Assembly (NCBI GenBank): GCA_021773815.1
Contig: JAJFJS010000046.1
Span: 1-64,000, forward strand
Reading direction: 5' to 3'
DNA: 64,000 nt
Source: Gammaproteobacteria bacterium
GTDB lineage: Bacteria > Pseudomonadota > Gammaproteobacteria > Steroidobacterales > GCA-2729495
The notes beneath the pieces are model-generated. The model saw only the letters and a list, made by a program, of their open reading frames with translations, was not told the origin of the DNA and made no database searches. This document shows, in pieces, positions 8,396 through 18,269 of the stretch (positions are counted from its first letter, which is position 1; each line of letters starts with the position of its first letter). The translations under genes were made by a program, and so were the position numbers.

Positions 8396-11023
8396 ATGAC
8401 CGGGCAATCCTTCTCGCTTCAGGTTCTTCCCGAAATACCAGCCAAGATTCAGCGGCTGGCGGAACTCGGTAACAATTTCTGGTTCAGCTGGCATCGGCCC
8501 ACGCGCACGCTGTTTAATATGCTGGACCAGGAACTGTGGTGGAAGGTCGGACACAATCCGAAGGTATTTCTGCGCTGCGTCGACCAGAATATCCTCGAGA
8601 TGGCGGCCAAAAACGAGACGTTTCTGGGCGCCTATCGGCAGGTGCTGGCGGAATTCGACTCCTACCTGGAGGAGGGGGTCACCTCCTACGCCCCGGCGAA
8701 ACTGGATCAGGGCAGTCTGATCGCCTATTTCTGCGCGGAATATGGTTTTCATGAAAGCTTTCCGGTGTACTCCGGCGGACTCGGTATCCTGGCGGGCGAT
8801 CATTGCAAGACCGCCAGCGATCTGCGTTTGCCGTTTGTCGCGGTCGGTCTCCTGTACCGACGCGGGTATTTTCGTCAGCGCATTGACGGCCACGGCAACC
8901 AGGTTGCCGAGTATCCGAATATCGACCCGGACGAGACGCCGGTGCGCGCGCTCACCGACGATGCCGGCAATGAAATCAGCGTGTACTGCAATTTCCCCGG
9001 CCGGCGTGTCGACATCAAGATCTGGCGCGCCGATGTCGGACGGGTGCCGGTGTTGTTGCTCGATACCGATGTTTCCACGAACAGTCAGGCAGACCGTGAA
9101 ATCACGCGCGTGCTCTACGGCGGCGATACCGAACGGCGTATCCAGCAGGAGATCATTCTGGGCATCGGCGGCGTTCGGGCCCTGCGCGCAGCGAACATGC
9201 AGCCTGCGGTCTGGCACGTGAATGAGGGGCATGCCGCTTTTCTGGTCCTCGAGCGAGCACGGGAAAAGGTCAAGGCCGGATTGCCGTTTCCAGCCGCCAT
9301 CGAGGCGGTTGCAGCGCATACGGTATTCACGACCCATACCCCGGTTACCGCGGGGCACGATTACTTCTCCGAGGAGCTCGTTTTAAAATACCTGGCCAAG
9401 TTTGTTGACGGCCTCGGCGTCGATACGGAGACGCTGCTGGGGCTCGGCGGATGCGGCGGCAGCCATGGCCGGACCTTCGACATGACCCGTCTCGCTATCC
9501 TCGGCTCGCGGGCGGTCAACGGCGTCAGCAGGATTCATGCCGGCGTTTCGTCCGAAATCTGCGCTGACGTCTGGCCCGATATTCCGCCCAGGGAGAACCC
9601 GGTCGGCTATGTCACCAACGGCGTGCACGTGCCGACGTTCATGGAACAGGATTGGGCGGATCTGCTCGAGCAATATCTCGGCCCGGCGTGGCGATATCAG
9701 CTCATGGATCGGGCATTGATGGAGAGCATTCTGGATATTCCCGATGGCCGTTTCTGGTACGTCAATCAGAAGGTCAAGAGCGAAATGCTCGCCGCACTCC
9801 GGGAGCGCCTGCAACGACAGTTTCTTCGTAACCGGGTCAGCGAGTCGCATGCCCGGCGGATGCTGAAGTACATTGACCCTGAAAACCCGGACGTCCTGAC
9901 CATCGGCTTCGGCCGTCGGTTCGCGACTTACAAGCGGGCGACCCTGCTGTTGAATGACCTCGACTTGTTGCGTGAAATCGTCGACAAGGATGACCGGCCG
10001 GTCGTTTTTATCTTCGCCGGCAAGGCACATCCGGCCGATGAGCCGGGCCAGGAAGTGATCAGGACCATTCACCGTGTCGCGGGGATGCCGGGGTTTGTCG
10101 GCAAGATCCTGCTGGTCGAGGGATATGACATGGGACTCGGTCGGCTGCTCACATCGGGCGTGGATGTCTGGCTGAATACGCCGACCTATCCGCTGGAGGC
10201 AAGCGGCACCTCGGGCATGAAGGCGGCGATCAATGGTACGGTCAATCTGAGCGTCCTGGACGGCTGGTGGGCGGAAGCGTACGAAGGAAATAATGGCTGG
10301 GCGATTCCGCCGTCGGCCAATTCCAACGATGATGTGGAACGGGACCGGCACGATGCTCGAACACTGCACGAAATTCTGCAGGACAATGTGATACCGCTGT
10401 ACTACGATCGGTCCGACAAATTCAGGCATTCGCCGGGCTGGGTGCAGGTCTGCAAGCAATCGATGGCTTCGGTACTGCCGCACTTCAATAGCTACCGCGT
10501 ACTCAACGACTACGCGTGTCGCTTCTACGGGCCCGCAGCCGAGCGCGGCAAAAAACTCGCGGCCGACAACTACCGGGTTGCAGTCGAGCTCGCGGAGTGG
10601 AAGATGCGCGTGCAGACGGCATGGCCCAAGGTTACGATGCGCCAGGTTTCGCCGGCCGTCACACAGATCGACTACAACGACGCGTTGCGACTGGAAGTGG
10701 AGGTCGACACCGCCGGACTCGCGCCGGAAGATATCCGCGTCGAATGCGTCTTACGCCGGGAGATCTGTTCCGAACTGACCGTGCCACTCAAGCAATATGC
10801 TAACAGTGGCCACGCCGGGGACGGAGTTCGAGACTTCGATGACGAGGCGGTCGCCGTCGTCCCGTTGCAGCCGGAGGCCAGCGGCATTGCCGAGGGAATC
10901 TGTCGCTACCGTTGCGAATATCAGTCCCCGTGGTGTGGCGCGCTGACCTACGAGGTTCGGGCCCTGCCGCGGCACGCGGAGCTGTCGCATCCCTATGAAA
11001 TGGGACTGATGCGGTGGCTCTGA
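8396..11023 (+). CDS. glgP: Alpha-glucan (glycogen) phosphorylase, GT35
   Basis: From the ATG at 8396 the protein has 875 residues and begins MTGQSFSLQVLPEIP, the start expected for the short alpha-glucan phosphorylase subfamily. An earlier in-frame start at 8315 adds unrelated sequence. Family marks include AEYGFHESFPVYSGGLGILA, HVNEGHAAFLVLE, FTTHTPVTAGHD, GRRFATYKRA and the pyridoxal-phosphate lysine region EASGTSGMKAAINGT. The enzyme releases glucose-1-phosphate from glycogen ends. It is the first of two same-strand genes; glgX starts 26 bases after its stop, so degradation and debranching are probably co-expressed. Confidence 0.93.
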   Translation: MTGQSFSLQVLPEIPAKIQRLAELGNNFWFSWHRPTRTLFNMLDQELWWKVGHNPKVFLRCVDQNILEMAAKNETFLGAYRQVLAEFDSYLEEGVTSYAPAKLDQGSLIAYFCAEYGFHESFPVYSGGLGILAGDHCKTASDLRLPFVAVGLLYRRGYFRQRIDGHGNQVAEYPNIDPDETPVRALTDDAGNEISVYCNFPGRRVDIKIWRADVGRVPVLLLDTDVSTNSQADREITRVLYGGDTERRIQQEIILGIGGVRALRAANMQPAVWHVNEGHAAFLVLERAREKVKAGLPFPAAIEAVAAHTVFTTHTPVTAGHDYFSEELVLKYLAKFVDGLGVDTETLLGLGGCGGSHGRTFDMTRLAILGSRAVNGVSRIHAGVSSEICADVWPDIPPRENPVGYVTNGVHVPTFMEQDWADLLEQYLGPAWRYQLMDRALMESILDIPDGRFWYVNQKVKSEMLAALRERLQRQFLRNRVSESHARRMLKYIDPENPDVLTIGFGRRFATYKRATLLLNDLDLLREIVDKDDRPVVFIFAGKAHPADEPGQEVIRTIHRVAGMPGFVGKILLVEGYDMGLGRLLTSGVDVWLNTPTYPLEASGTSGMKAAINGTVNLSVLDGWWAEAYEGNNGWAIPPSANSNDDVERDRHDARTLHEILQDNVIPLYYDRSDKFRHSPGWVQVCKQSMASVLPHFNSYRVLNDYACRFYGPAAERGKKLAADNYRVAVELAEWKMRVQTAWPKVTMRQVSPAVTQIDYNDALRLEVEVDTAGLAPEDIRVECVLRREICSELTVPLKQYANSGHAGDGVRDFDDEAVAVVPLQPEASGIAEGICRYRCEYQSPWCGALTYEVRALPRHAELSHPYEMGLMRWL

Positions 11024-11049
11024 CCTGCCGCAGCGGCTGATACGGCTGT

Positions 11050-13128
11050 ATGGCATCGACCCAATACACCACTGTCGCGGGCCGGGGTTTTCCGCTGGGT
11101 GCGACCGTCACGCCGAACGGCGTCAATTTCGCCGTTTTCAGCCGGCATGCGACGTGCGTATCGCTCGAGTTATTCGCCGATGACCGGGCGACACGGCCGG
11201 TGCAGATCATCGAACTCGATCCGGTCAACAATTGCACTTTCTTTGTCTGGCATGTGTTCGTCGCAGGCGCGACACCCGGCCTGCAGTACGTGTGGCGCAT
11301 GGACGGGCCGAGAACGACTCGCCACAACGGGCTGCGATTTGAACCGCGCCGATTACTGCTCGATCCGTGGAGCCGTGGCGTCAGTACGACGCACTGGAAC
11401 CGGGAATCGGCGTGCCGGAACCCGGACGGCGCGGCCGCGATTCGCGGCGTGGCCGTCGCTGACGACTACGATTGGGAAGACGATACGCCGGTCCGCCATC
11501 CCCTTCAGGACAGTGTGATCTATGAATTGCACGTCGCCGGTTATACCCGGGGCGCGGCAGCCAACGTTTCCGCGCCCGGGACGTTCGGTGGTCTGGTCGA
11601 GAAAATCCCGTATCTGCAGTCCCTTGGAATCACCGATGTGGAATTGATGCCGGTACTCGCTTTCGATGCCGAGGACGTGCCCCCCGACGTCGCCCGTCGT
11701 GGGCTGACCAACTTCTGGGGCTACAGCCCGTATGCATTCTTTGCGCTGCACCCCGCGTACGCGGCCGGCGCCGATGTCCGCAGGGAATTCCGCGACATGG
11801 TCAAAGCATTACACCGGGCGGACATTGGCGTCATTCTCGATGTTGTTTTTAATCATACGGCCGAAGGCGGCGCCGACGGTCCGACGATCAGTTTCCGGGG
11901 TCTGGCCAACGAGGTCTATTACCATCTCGATCCCGACGACAGGCGGCGTTACCGCGACTACACCGGCTGTGGCAATACGGTGAACTGCAACCATCCAATC
12001 GTCGCCCAGCTATTGCAGCAATGCGCAGAGTACTGGGTCCGCGACATGCATGTGGACGGCCTGCGCTTCGACCTGGCCAGCGTACTGGCGCGCGGTGAGG
12101 ACGGCGAGACCATGCACCACGCACCGGTGGTATGGAATATCGAATTCTCGTCCCAGCTGGCGCAGACGAAACTCATCGCCGAGGCCTGGGACGCAGCCGG
12201 GGCCAATCAGCTGGGTAATTTCCCGGGTTTTCGCTGGGCAGAGTGGAACGGCGACTACCGCGACACGATCCGACGATTCGTGCGCGGCGATGCGGGCATC
12301 ATCGCCCAGGTTGCGTCGCGGATAGCCGGCAGCAGCGATCTCTTCTCGCCGGTCGGCGGTCGGCCGGTTAATAGCGTCAATTTCGTCACCTGTCACGATG
12401 GCTTCACGCTGCAGGATCTGGTCAGCTATGCACACAAGCACAACGAGATCAACGGCGAACGCAATCGCGACGGGATCGATGAGAATTTCAGCTGGAACTG
12501 CGGGCACGAGGGTCCGACGGATGACCCGAAGATTGCGCAACTGCGTCGTCGCCAGGCCCGTAATTTGCTGGCGATCCTCCTGCTGAGTCAGGGTGTGCCC
12601 ATGCTGCTGGCGGGCGATGAAATGTTGCGCAGCCAGCAAGGTAATAACAATGCCTACTGCCAGGACAATGAATTAAGCTGGATCGACTGGTCTCTGGTCG
12701 ACACCAATGCGGATATGGTCCGGTTTACGCGTGAGATGATCGCGCTGCGAAAACGGCACCCGGCGCTGCGGCGTGCGCAGTTTCTGACCGGCGACCCCGC
12801 GACCGGCGATCGCGGGCTACCGGACATCAACTGGCACGGCGCGACGCTGTCGTCGCCACCATGGCACGATCCCGATGCGCGTGTCCTCGCGTTCACGCTG
12901 GCGCCGGCGAGCCCGGAAGAAGACGTGTTGCATGTCATCATGAACATGGCTGACGAGTCCCTGCAGTGGTCGTTGCCCGAGTTGCCCGGCCGCTCATGGC
13001 GCCGGGCCATGGATACGGCTCGCGTCTCACCGCAGGACATCACCCGGCCGGCGAACCAGCGCCCGGTGCGTGACGCGCACTATACGGTTCCGGCGAGGAG
13101 TGTCGTCGCGTTCGAGGCGCGGGGTTAG
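11050..13128 (+). CDS. glgX: Glycogen debranching enzyme (GH13, GlgX)
   Basis: This 692-residue GH13 enzyme has an N-terminal CBM48-like domain (GVNFAVFSRHATCVSLELF). GH13 conserved regions are all visible: DVVFNHTAEGG, GLRFDLASV with the catalytic Asp, LIAEAWDAAG with the acid/base Glu, and NFVTCHDGFTLQDLV. It hydrolyses alpha-1,6 branches of phosphorylase-limited glycogen. Length fits GlgX/TreX enzymes. It follows glgP by 26 bases in one operon and ends convergently against glgB, with about 90 bases between them. Confidence 0.93.
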   Translation: MASTQYTTVAGRGFPLGATVTPNGVNFAVFSRHATCVSLELFADDRATRPVQIIELDPVNNCTFFVWHVFVAGATPGLQYVWRMDGPRTTRHNGLRFEPRRLLLDPWSRGVSTTHWNRESACRNPDGAAAIRGVAVADDYDWEDDTPVRHPLQDSVIYELHVAGYTRGAAANVSAPGTFGGLVEKIPYLQSLGITDVELMPVLAFDAEDVPPDVARRGLTNFWGYSPYAFFALHPAYAAGADVRREFRDMVKALHRADIGVILDVVFNHTAEGGADGPTISFRGLANEVYYHLDPDDRRRYRDYTGCGNTVNCNHPIVAQLLQQCAEYWVRDMHVDGLRFDLASVLARGEDGETMHHAPVVWNIEFSSQLAQTKLIAEAWDAAGANQLGNFPGFRWAEWNGDYRDTIRRFVRGDAGIIAQVASRIAGSSDLFSPVGGRPVNSVNFVTCHDGFTLQDLVSYAHKHNEINGERNRDGIDENFSWNCGHEGPTDDPKIAQLRRRQARNLLAILLLSQGVPMLLAGDEMLRSQQGNNNAYCQDNELSWIDWSLVDTNADMVRFTREMIALRKRHPALRRAQFLTGDPATGDRGLPDINWHGATLSSPPWHDPDARVLAFTLAPASPEEDVLHVIMNMADESLQWSLPELPGRSWRRAMDTARVSPQDITRPANQRPVRDAHYTVPARSVVAFEARG

Positions 13129-13136
13129 ACATTCTT

Positions 13137-13153
13137 GCCTCCAGGTGGGAGGC
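13137..13153. terminator. Small hairpin between convergent glgX and glgB
   Basis: A perfect 6-bp stem GCCTCC / GGAGGC with a 5-base loop sits 8 bases after the glgX stop. There is no T-run on either side, so if it ends transcription it is a weak or factor-dependent site. Confidence 0.25.
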
Positions 13154-13218
13154 CGCAATGTTTCGTGTTCTGTGGACTCGCGGAGGGCGCGCCGCACTGA
13201 AAGGATGCGAATGAGTCG

Positions 13219-15414
13219 CTAGGTTATCCGTTCCAGGATGATGCCCGCCAGCGGCGGCAGGCTCAGCAGTGCGGAATGCGCGTGGCCCATGCAGGGTCTC
13301 GCCTCTGTTTGCAGCGGCAGAGGATTGCCACAGTCGCTGCCGCCGTAGTATCTCGAATCGGAATTGAAGATCTCCCGATAGTTGCCGGCACGCGGTACGC
13401 CGACCCGGTAGTTCTGACGGGGCACGGGCGTCAGGTTCAGCAGCACGATCAACTCCGAATCAAGACCGCGCCGCAGATAGCTCAGCACGGAGTTCGCGTC
13501 ATCATCCCAGCTCAGCCAGTCGAAACCGCGCTTTTCAAAGTCATCGTAATGCAGCGCCGTCCGGCTGTGGTAAAGGCCGTTCAAGTCCCGGATCAGTTTC
13601 TGGATGCCGGCATGGTTGGGATATTCCAGCAAATACCAAGGCAGTTCGCCGCGGTGATCCCATTCGCCGGGCTGACCGAATTCCGCTCCCATGAACAGGA
13701 GTTTCTTGCCGGGGAACGTCCACTGAAATGCAAACAGCAGGCGCAAATTCGCAAAGGTTTGCCAGGTGTCACCGGGCATGCGCGCCAGCAATGAGCCCTT
13801 CATGTGGACGACTTCGTCGTGGGAAAACGGCAGGACGAAATTTTCCGAGAACGCATACACCGGTCCAAACGTCATCAGGTTGTGGTGATGTTTCCGGTGC
13901 ACGGGATCCTTGCCGAAATACAACAGTGTGTCGTGCATCCAGCCCATGTTCCACTTCATGCTGAAGCCGAGCCCGCCGGCTACCGTCGGCCGGCTCACCC
14001 CCGGGTAGGCTGTCGATTCCTCGGCGATCGTGACGGTTCCGGGGCACTCGCGATGGGTCGCCTCATTGAGTCTTTGCAGGAATGCGATGGCCTCGAGGTT
14101 TTCGTTGCCACCGTGGACATTCGGCACCCATTCCCCGGCGCCCCTTGAATAATCCAGGTACAACATCGAGGCGACGGCGTCGACCCGGAGACCGTCGACG
14201 TGAAATTCCTCGAGCCAGAATATCGCGCTGGAAATCAGAAAGCTGCGGACCTCATTGCGGTCGTAGTTGAATACCAGCGTGCCCCAGTCGCCATGCTCTC
14301 CTTTGCGCGTGTCGGCGTATTCGAAGAGCGCGGTGCCGTCGAATTTGGCGAGGCCGTGCGCATCACGGGGGAAATGGCCGGGTACCCAGTCGAGAATGAC
14401 GCCGATTCCACTGATGTGCAGCCGGTCGATCAGGAATTTCAGGTCGTCGACCGCGCCGTAGCGTCGGGTCGGCGCGAAGTAGCCGGTGGTCTGGTATCCC
14501 CACGACTCGTCGAGCGGATGCTCGGTGATTGGCATCAACTCGACATGCGTGAAACCGTGGGTGATGAGGTATTCCGCCAGCGGTTCGGCGATGTCCCTGT
14601 AACTCATGATCGTGTTGTCGGCATGGTGTCGCCAGGAGCCGACATGTACTTCGTAGATCGACATCGGCGCATGCAGCCAATCGCCGTCGGCTCGTTTTTT
14701 GAGCCACTGCCGGTCATGCCATGCGAAGGTCGAAGAGGCGGCGATGACCGATGCAGTCGATGGCCGATGTTCGGCGAGGCGGGCAAACGGGTCCGCCTTG
14801 ATATGCAGGCTGCCGGTGGCCGCGTTGCGAATCTCGAACTTGTACAACTGGCCGGGTTGCAGCTCCGGGATGAAAAGCTCCCAGACGCCGTAGTGCCCAC
14901 GTACGCGCATCGGGTGGTTGCGTCCGTCCCAGCTGTTGAAGTCGCCGACGACGCTGACGCGCTCCGCGTTTGGCGCCCAGACGGCAAAGCGTACGCCGTC
15001 GATACCGTCGACGGCGTGCGGATGAGCGCCGAGAAATGTCGCCGCGCGCAGGTGTTCACCCCGGGCGAAGCTCTCCATATCCGTATCTTCGAGTACCGGC
15101 AGGAAGCAATAGGGGTCGAAGGCTTCGACGGCGGCGCCCGAGGATGTGTGCCGGCGGAGCCGGTAATGGCGCGGCACGAGCCGGTCACTTCCCGTCCACT
15201 CAAAAAGATCCGTGTCGCCGACACGCCGCATGGCCTGACCGGCGTCAACGATCTCGACGTCCCGGGTATGCGGCAGCAGCGCCCGAATCACGCAGTTCCC
15301 GCCGCTCAGCGGATGGCGGCCGAGGACGCAAAACGGGTCGTGATGCCGGGCCTGCAGCACCCGTGCCACATCCGGATCGGCAATATCGGTAATGTTGATT
15401 TCCGCCGTGTTCAT
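13219..15414 (-). CDS. glgB: 1,4-alpha-glucan branching enzyme (GH13)
   Basis: The ATG at 15414 gives 731 residues beginning MNTAEINITDIADPDVARVL, normal for full-length GlgB; the open frame extends further upstream but runs into glgC. Two N-terminal beta-sandwich modules are present (HDPFCVLGRHPL; VRFAVWAPNAERVSVVGDFN). The GH13 core shows DWVPGHFPRDAHGLAKFDGT, GLRVDAVASMLYLDYSR (nucleophile), TIAEESTAYPGV (acid/base) and LPFSHDEVVHMKGSLL. It makes alpha-1,6 branches. The gene is divergent from glgC with only 43 bases between the start codons, so the two promoters must overlap. Confidence 0.94.
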   Translation of the reverse strand: MNTAEINITDIADPDVARVLQARHHDPFCVLGRHPLSGGNCVIRALLPHTRDVEIVDAGQAMRRVGDTDLFEWTGSDRLVPRHYRLRRHTSSGAAVEAFDPYCFLPVLEDTDMESFARGEHLRAATFLGAHPHAVDGIDGVRFAVWAPNAERVSVVGDFNSWDGRNHPMRVRGHYGVWELFIPELQPGQLYKFEIRNAATGSLHIKADPFARLAEHRPSTASVIAASSTFAWHDRQWLKKRADGDWLHAPMSIYEVHVGSWRHHADNTIMSYRDIAEPLAEYLITHGFTHVELMPITEHPLDESWGYQTTGYFAPTRRYGAVDDLKFLIDRLHISGIGVILDWVPGHFPRDAHGLAKFDGTALFEYADTRKGEHGDWGTLVFNYDRNEVRSFLISSAIFWLEEFHVDGLRVDAVASMLYLDYSRGAGEWVPNVHGGNENLEAIAFLQRLNEATHRECPGTVTIAEESTAYPGVSRPTVAGGLGFSMKWNMGWMHDTLLYFGKDPVHRKHHHNLMTFGPVYAFSENFVLPFSHDEVVHMKGSLLARMPGDTWQTFANLRLLFAFQWTFPGKKLLFMGAEFGQPGEWDHRGELPWYLLEYPNHAGIQKLIRDLNGLYHSRTALHYDDFEKRGFDWLSWDDDANSVLSYLRRGLDSELIVLLNLTPVPRQNYRVGVPRAGNYREIFNSDSRYYGGSDCGNPLPLQTEARPCMGHAHSALLSLPPLAGIILERIT

Positions 15415-15420
15415 GAGGTC

Positions 15421-15426
15421 TATAAT
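15421..15426 (+). promoter_or_regulatory. Possible -10 element for glgC
   Basis: A perfect TATAAT lies 31 bases before the glgC ATG and immediately inside the upstream region of glgB. The best -35 match, TTGATT at 15395-15400, is 20 bases away, longer than usual and inside the glgB coding start. Weak evidence for a single transcription start. Confidence 0.3.
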
Positions 15427-15457
15427 AGGCCACACTCCAGCTCGGCGGCGATAACGA

Positions 15458-16741
15458 ATGAAACCAAGAAAGTCCGGCCGATTCGTCAGCCAACTGACCC
15501 GCAGCACCATGGCCATCGTGATGGCCGGTGGGCGTGGTGAGCGCTTGCGCAACCTCACTTCCTACCGCGCCAAGCCAGCCGTGCCTTTCGGCGGCAAGTT
15601 CAGGATAATCGACTTTTCCCTGTCGAACTGCGTCAATTCGGGAATCCGCCAGATTCTCGTGCTGACCCAATACAAATCGCATTCCCTGATCCAGCACGTG
15701 CGGCGCGGGTGGGGAACGATGCGTGGTGAACTGGGAGAATTCGTCGAGATCGTACCCGCTCAGCAAAAGATGGGGGAATGGTGGTACCGGGGCACCGCAG
15801 ATGCGGTCTATCAGAACATGGACATCATCGAGGAATACGGTCCTGAACTTATCCTGGTGCTGGCCGGCGATCATATCTACAAAATGGACTACGGTCCGAT
15901 GGTCGCCTTCCATGTGCAGCGGGAAGCGGATGTTACCGTCGGCGTCGTCGAGGTCCCGGTGGGAAAAGCGAGTCAATACGGCGTGATGACGATCGACGGC
16001 GAAAGTCGTGTCGTGCGGTTTGCGGAAAAGCCCGCGCACCCTGAGCCGATGCCGGGCCGCGAAGACATGGCGCTTGCCTCGATGGGTATCTATGTTTTCA
16101 ACCGCGCGTTTTTACGCGCGCGTTTGGAAGAAGATGCCGAGCGACAGGAGTCCGCTCATGACTTCGGCCGCAATATCATTCCCGACACGATTAAAACGCG
16201 CCGCGTTTTCGCCTATCCGTTCCAGAATGTGGAAACGCAAGCTCAAGCCTATTGGCGTGATGTGGGTACCGTCGATGCATTCTATGAAGCCAACATGGAA
16301 CTGGTCCACGTGAGCCCGGAGCTGAATCTGTACGACGAGGACTGGCCGATCTGGACGTACCAGGAGCAGGTCCCGTGCGCCAAGTTCGTGCTCGACGAAG
16401 ACGGGCGTCGCGGCCAGGCCATCAATTCCATGGTGGCCGGCGGTTCGATTATCTCGGGGGCGACGGTCGAGGAAACGTTGGTGTTCTACAACGTGATCGT
16501 CGATGAGCAGTCGCATATTCACCGTTCGGTGCTGCTGCCACACGTCGAGATCGGCCGGCGCTGCCGGGTTCGTAATGCCATTATCGATGAAGGCTGTTTG
16601 ATACCGGACGATACGATCATCGGCGAAGACAGGGCGGCCGACGAAACCCGTTTCCACGTCACCGACAACGGCATCGTTCTGGTGACATCCGATATGCTGA
16701 ACGCTCCTGCAGTGCACGGAAAAGTGGAAAGTGGCGCATAG
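15458..16741 (+). CDS. glgC: Glucose-1-phosphate adenylyltransferase (ADP-glucose pyrophosphorylase)
   Basis: A 427-residue enzyme with the nucleotidyltransferase signature AIVMAGGRGERLRNLT, the substrate loop AKPAVPFGGKFRIIDFSLSN, WYRGTADAVYQN, LVLAGDHIYKMDY and the C-terminal left-handed beta-helix repeats (GGSIISGATVEETLVF). It makes ADP-glucose, the committed and normally allosterically controlled step of bacterial glycogen synthesis. The N-terminal allosteric arginine/lysine cluster is present (MKPRKSGRF). The last 11 bases overlap malQ, so the two are translationally coupled. Confidence 0.94.
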   Translation: MKPRKSGRFVSQLTRSTMAIVMAGGRGERLRNLTSYRAKPAVPFGGKFRIIDFSLSNCVNSGIRQILVLTQYKSHSLIQHVRRGWGTMRGELGEFVEIVPAQQKMGEWWYRGTADAVYQNMDIIEEYGPELILVLAGDHIYKMDYGPMVAFHVQREADVTVGVVEVPVGKASQYGVMTIDGESRVVRFAEKPAHPEPMPGREDMALASMGIYVFNRAFLRARLEEDAERQESAHDFGRNIIPDTIKTRRVFAYPFQNVETQAQAYWRDVGTVDAFYEANMELVHVSPELNLYDEDWPIWTYQEQVPCAKFVLDEDGRRGQAINSMVAGGSIISGATVEETLVFYNVIVDEQSHIHRSVLLPHVEIGRRCRVRNAIIDEGCLIPDDTIIGEDRAADETRFHVTDNGIVLVTSDMLNAPAVHGKVESGA

Positions 16742-18269
16742 CGAGGCGTTTCGATCGTCCGATTCGTCGGCCGAGATGCCTGCTGATGTGCGCATCGAGC
16801 GCTGGGAACGACGCAGGGCTGGTGTGCTGTTGCATCCGACGAGCCTGCCGGGTCCCGGTTCGTCCGGCGTGCTCGGTGCCGATGCGCGGCGGTTCGTTGA
16901 TCTGATTGCGGCCGCCGGACTGTCTGCATGGCAGGTGCTCCCGCTCGGCCCGGTCGACGAGAGTCTGTCACCTTATCAACTGCGTTCCGCGCAAGCGGGA
17001 AATCCGTCATTGATCGATCTCGAACAGGTTCGCGCCGCCGGTTGGCTGGCCGGTTTGCCCGATTCGGATTCACGGACCTTGCTCAAGGCCGCCGCAGCGA
17101 GTTTTCGTGAGCATGCGGATGCCGCCGACTGCAGGCGTTATCGCCGGTTCGTTCGGGCCAACCGCGACTGGCTGAGTCTCTTCGCGTTGTTCGAGGCATT
17201 GCGTCGCGCGCGGGACGGCGAGCCCTGGTGGCGTTGGCCGGCCGCGTTGCGAAACCGGGATCCCGCAGCGATCAGCGCGGCTCTGCACGAGTACCGGCGT
17301 CCCATCCGCGAAATCATGTTCGAGCAGTATCTGTTCGACAACCAGTGGCATGACCTGAAAGCCTATGCCAACAGCCGGGGTGTCCTGATCATCGGCGATC
17401 TGCCGTTCTATGTTGAGCACAATAGCGTCGAGGTCTGGTGGCACAGAAATCTGTTCAAGCTGAATGCGGACGGGCAACCGATCCGGGTCGCGGGTGTCCC
17501 GCCCGACTACTTCAGTGCCGAGGGGCAGCTCTGGGGTAATCCGGTCTACGACTGGGACAGCATGCAGGACGAGGGATTTGCGTGGTGGATCGATCGGGTC
17601 CGGCACCAGCTGCGGCGTTTCGATGCGTTGCGCCTGGATCATTTTCGCGCCCTCGAGTCTTGCTGGGAAATTCCGGCGGACGCGAGTTCGGCCTGCGACG
17701 GCAATTGGCAGACGGTACCCGGCGACGAGCTGCTGCGTGCCTTGCAGAGCCGGTTCCCGGACCTGTGGCTGATCGCCGAAGATCTCGGCACGATTACGCC
17801 CGCGGTAACGGCGTTGCGGGACAGGTTTGCGCTGCCCGGTATGCTGGTTTTGCAATTTGCGTTCGACGGCTCGCCGGACAATCCGTATCTGCCCGCGAAT
17901 CACCGGCCCGATGCCGTCGTCTACACGGGTACCCATGACAATGACACGACGCTTGGCTGGTATCGGAAGCTCGATGACACAACGCGCGCCTATGTCGATG
18001 AGATCATGACGAACGGCGACATGCCGGCTGCGCTGATCGAGTCCGCCATCGCGTCGCCCGCACAATTGGCCATTATTCCGCTACAGGATTTGCTTGAGCT
18101 GGGCACTGACAGCCGGATGAACATCCCGGGCACGCCGGCCGGCAACTGGACCTGGCGATTCCGCTGGTCGGACGTGCCGGAAGATTTCACCGCTTGTTAC
18201 CGCCAACTGATCGCCCGACACGAACGTCTCCGGCCGGACGTTCTCAGTGAATCCGGCGCTCTTCAATAA
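16731..18269 (+). CDS. malQ: 4-alpha-glucanotransferase (GH77 amylomaltase)
   Basis: A 512-residue GH77 enzyme of ordinary length. It starts at a GTG inside the end of glgC; an ATG 45 bases later (MPADVRIERWERR) is an alternative. Marks include GVLLHPTSLPGPGSSGVLG, SAWQVLPLGPVDES, the catalytic FDALRLDHFRALES, LIAEDLGTITPAV and YTGTHDNDTTLGWY. It transfers maltodextrin chains and clears short glucans from glycogen turnover. Its 3' end overlaps the 3' end of the convergent glgA by 26 bases, leaving no room for separate terminators. Confidence 0.92.
   Translation: MAHSEAFRSSDSSAEMPADVRIERWERRRAGVLLHPTSLPGPGSSGVLGADARRFVDLIAAAGLSAWQVLPLGPVDESLSPYQLRSAQAGNPSLIDLEQVRAAGWLAGLPDSDSRTLLKAAAASFREHADAADCRRYRRFVRANRDWLSLFALFEALRRARDGEPWWRWPAALRNRDPAAISAALHEYRRPIREIMFEQYLFDNQWHDLKAYANSRGVLIIGDLPFYVEHNSVEVWWHRNLFKLNADGQPIRVAGVPPDYFSAEGQLWGNPVYDWDSMQDEGFAWWIDRVRHQLRRFDALRLDHFRALESCWEIPADASSACDGNWQTVPGDELLRALQSRFPDLWLIAEDLGTITPAVTALRDRFALPGMLVLQFAFDGSPDNPYLPANHRPDAVVYTGTHDNDTTLGWYRKLDDTTRAYVDEIMTNGDMPAALIESAIASPAQLAIIPLQDLLELGTDSRMNIPGTPAGNWTWRFRWSDVPEDFTACYRQLIARHERLRPDVLSESGALQ

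Noticed and set aside
14200-15540. 446-residue open frame antisense to glgB
   Set aside because: High third-position GC of glgB keeps the opposite frame open; its translation lacks any family pattern.
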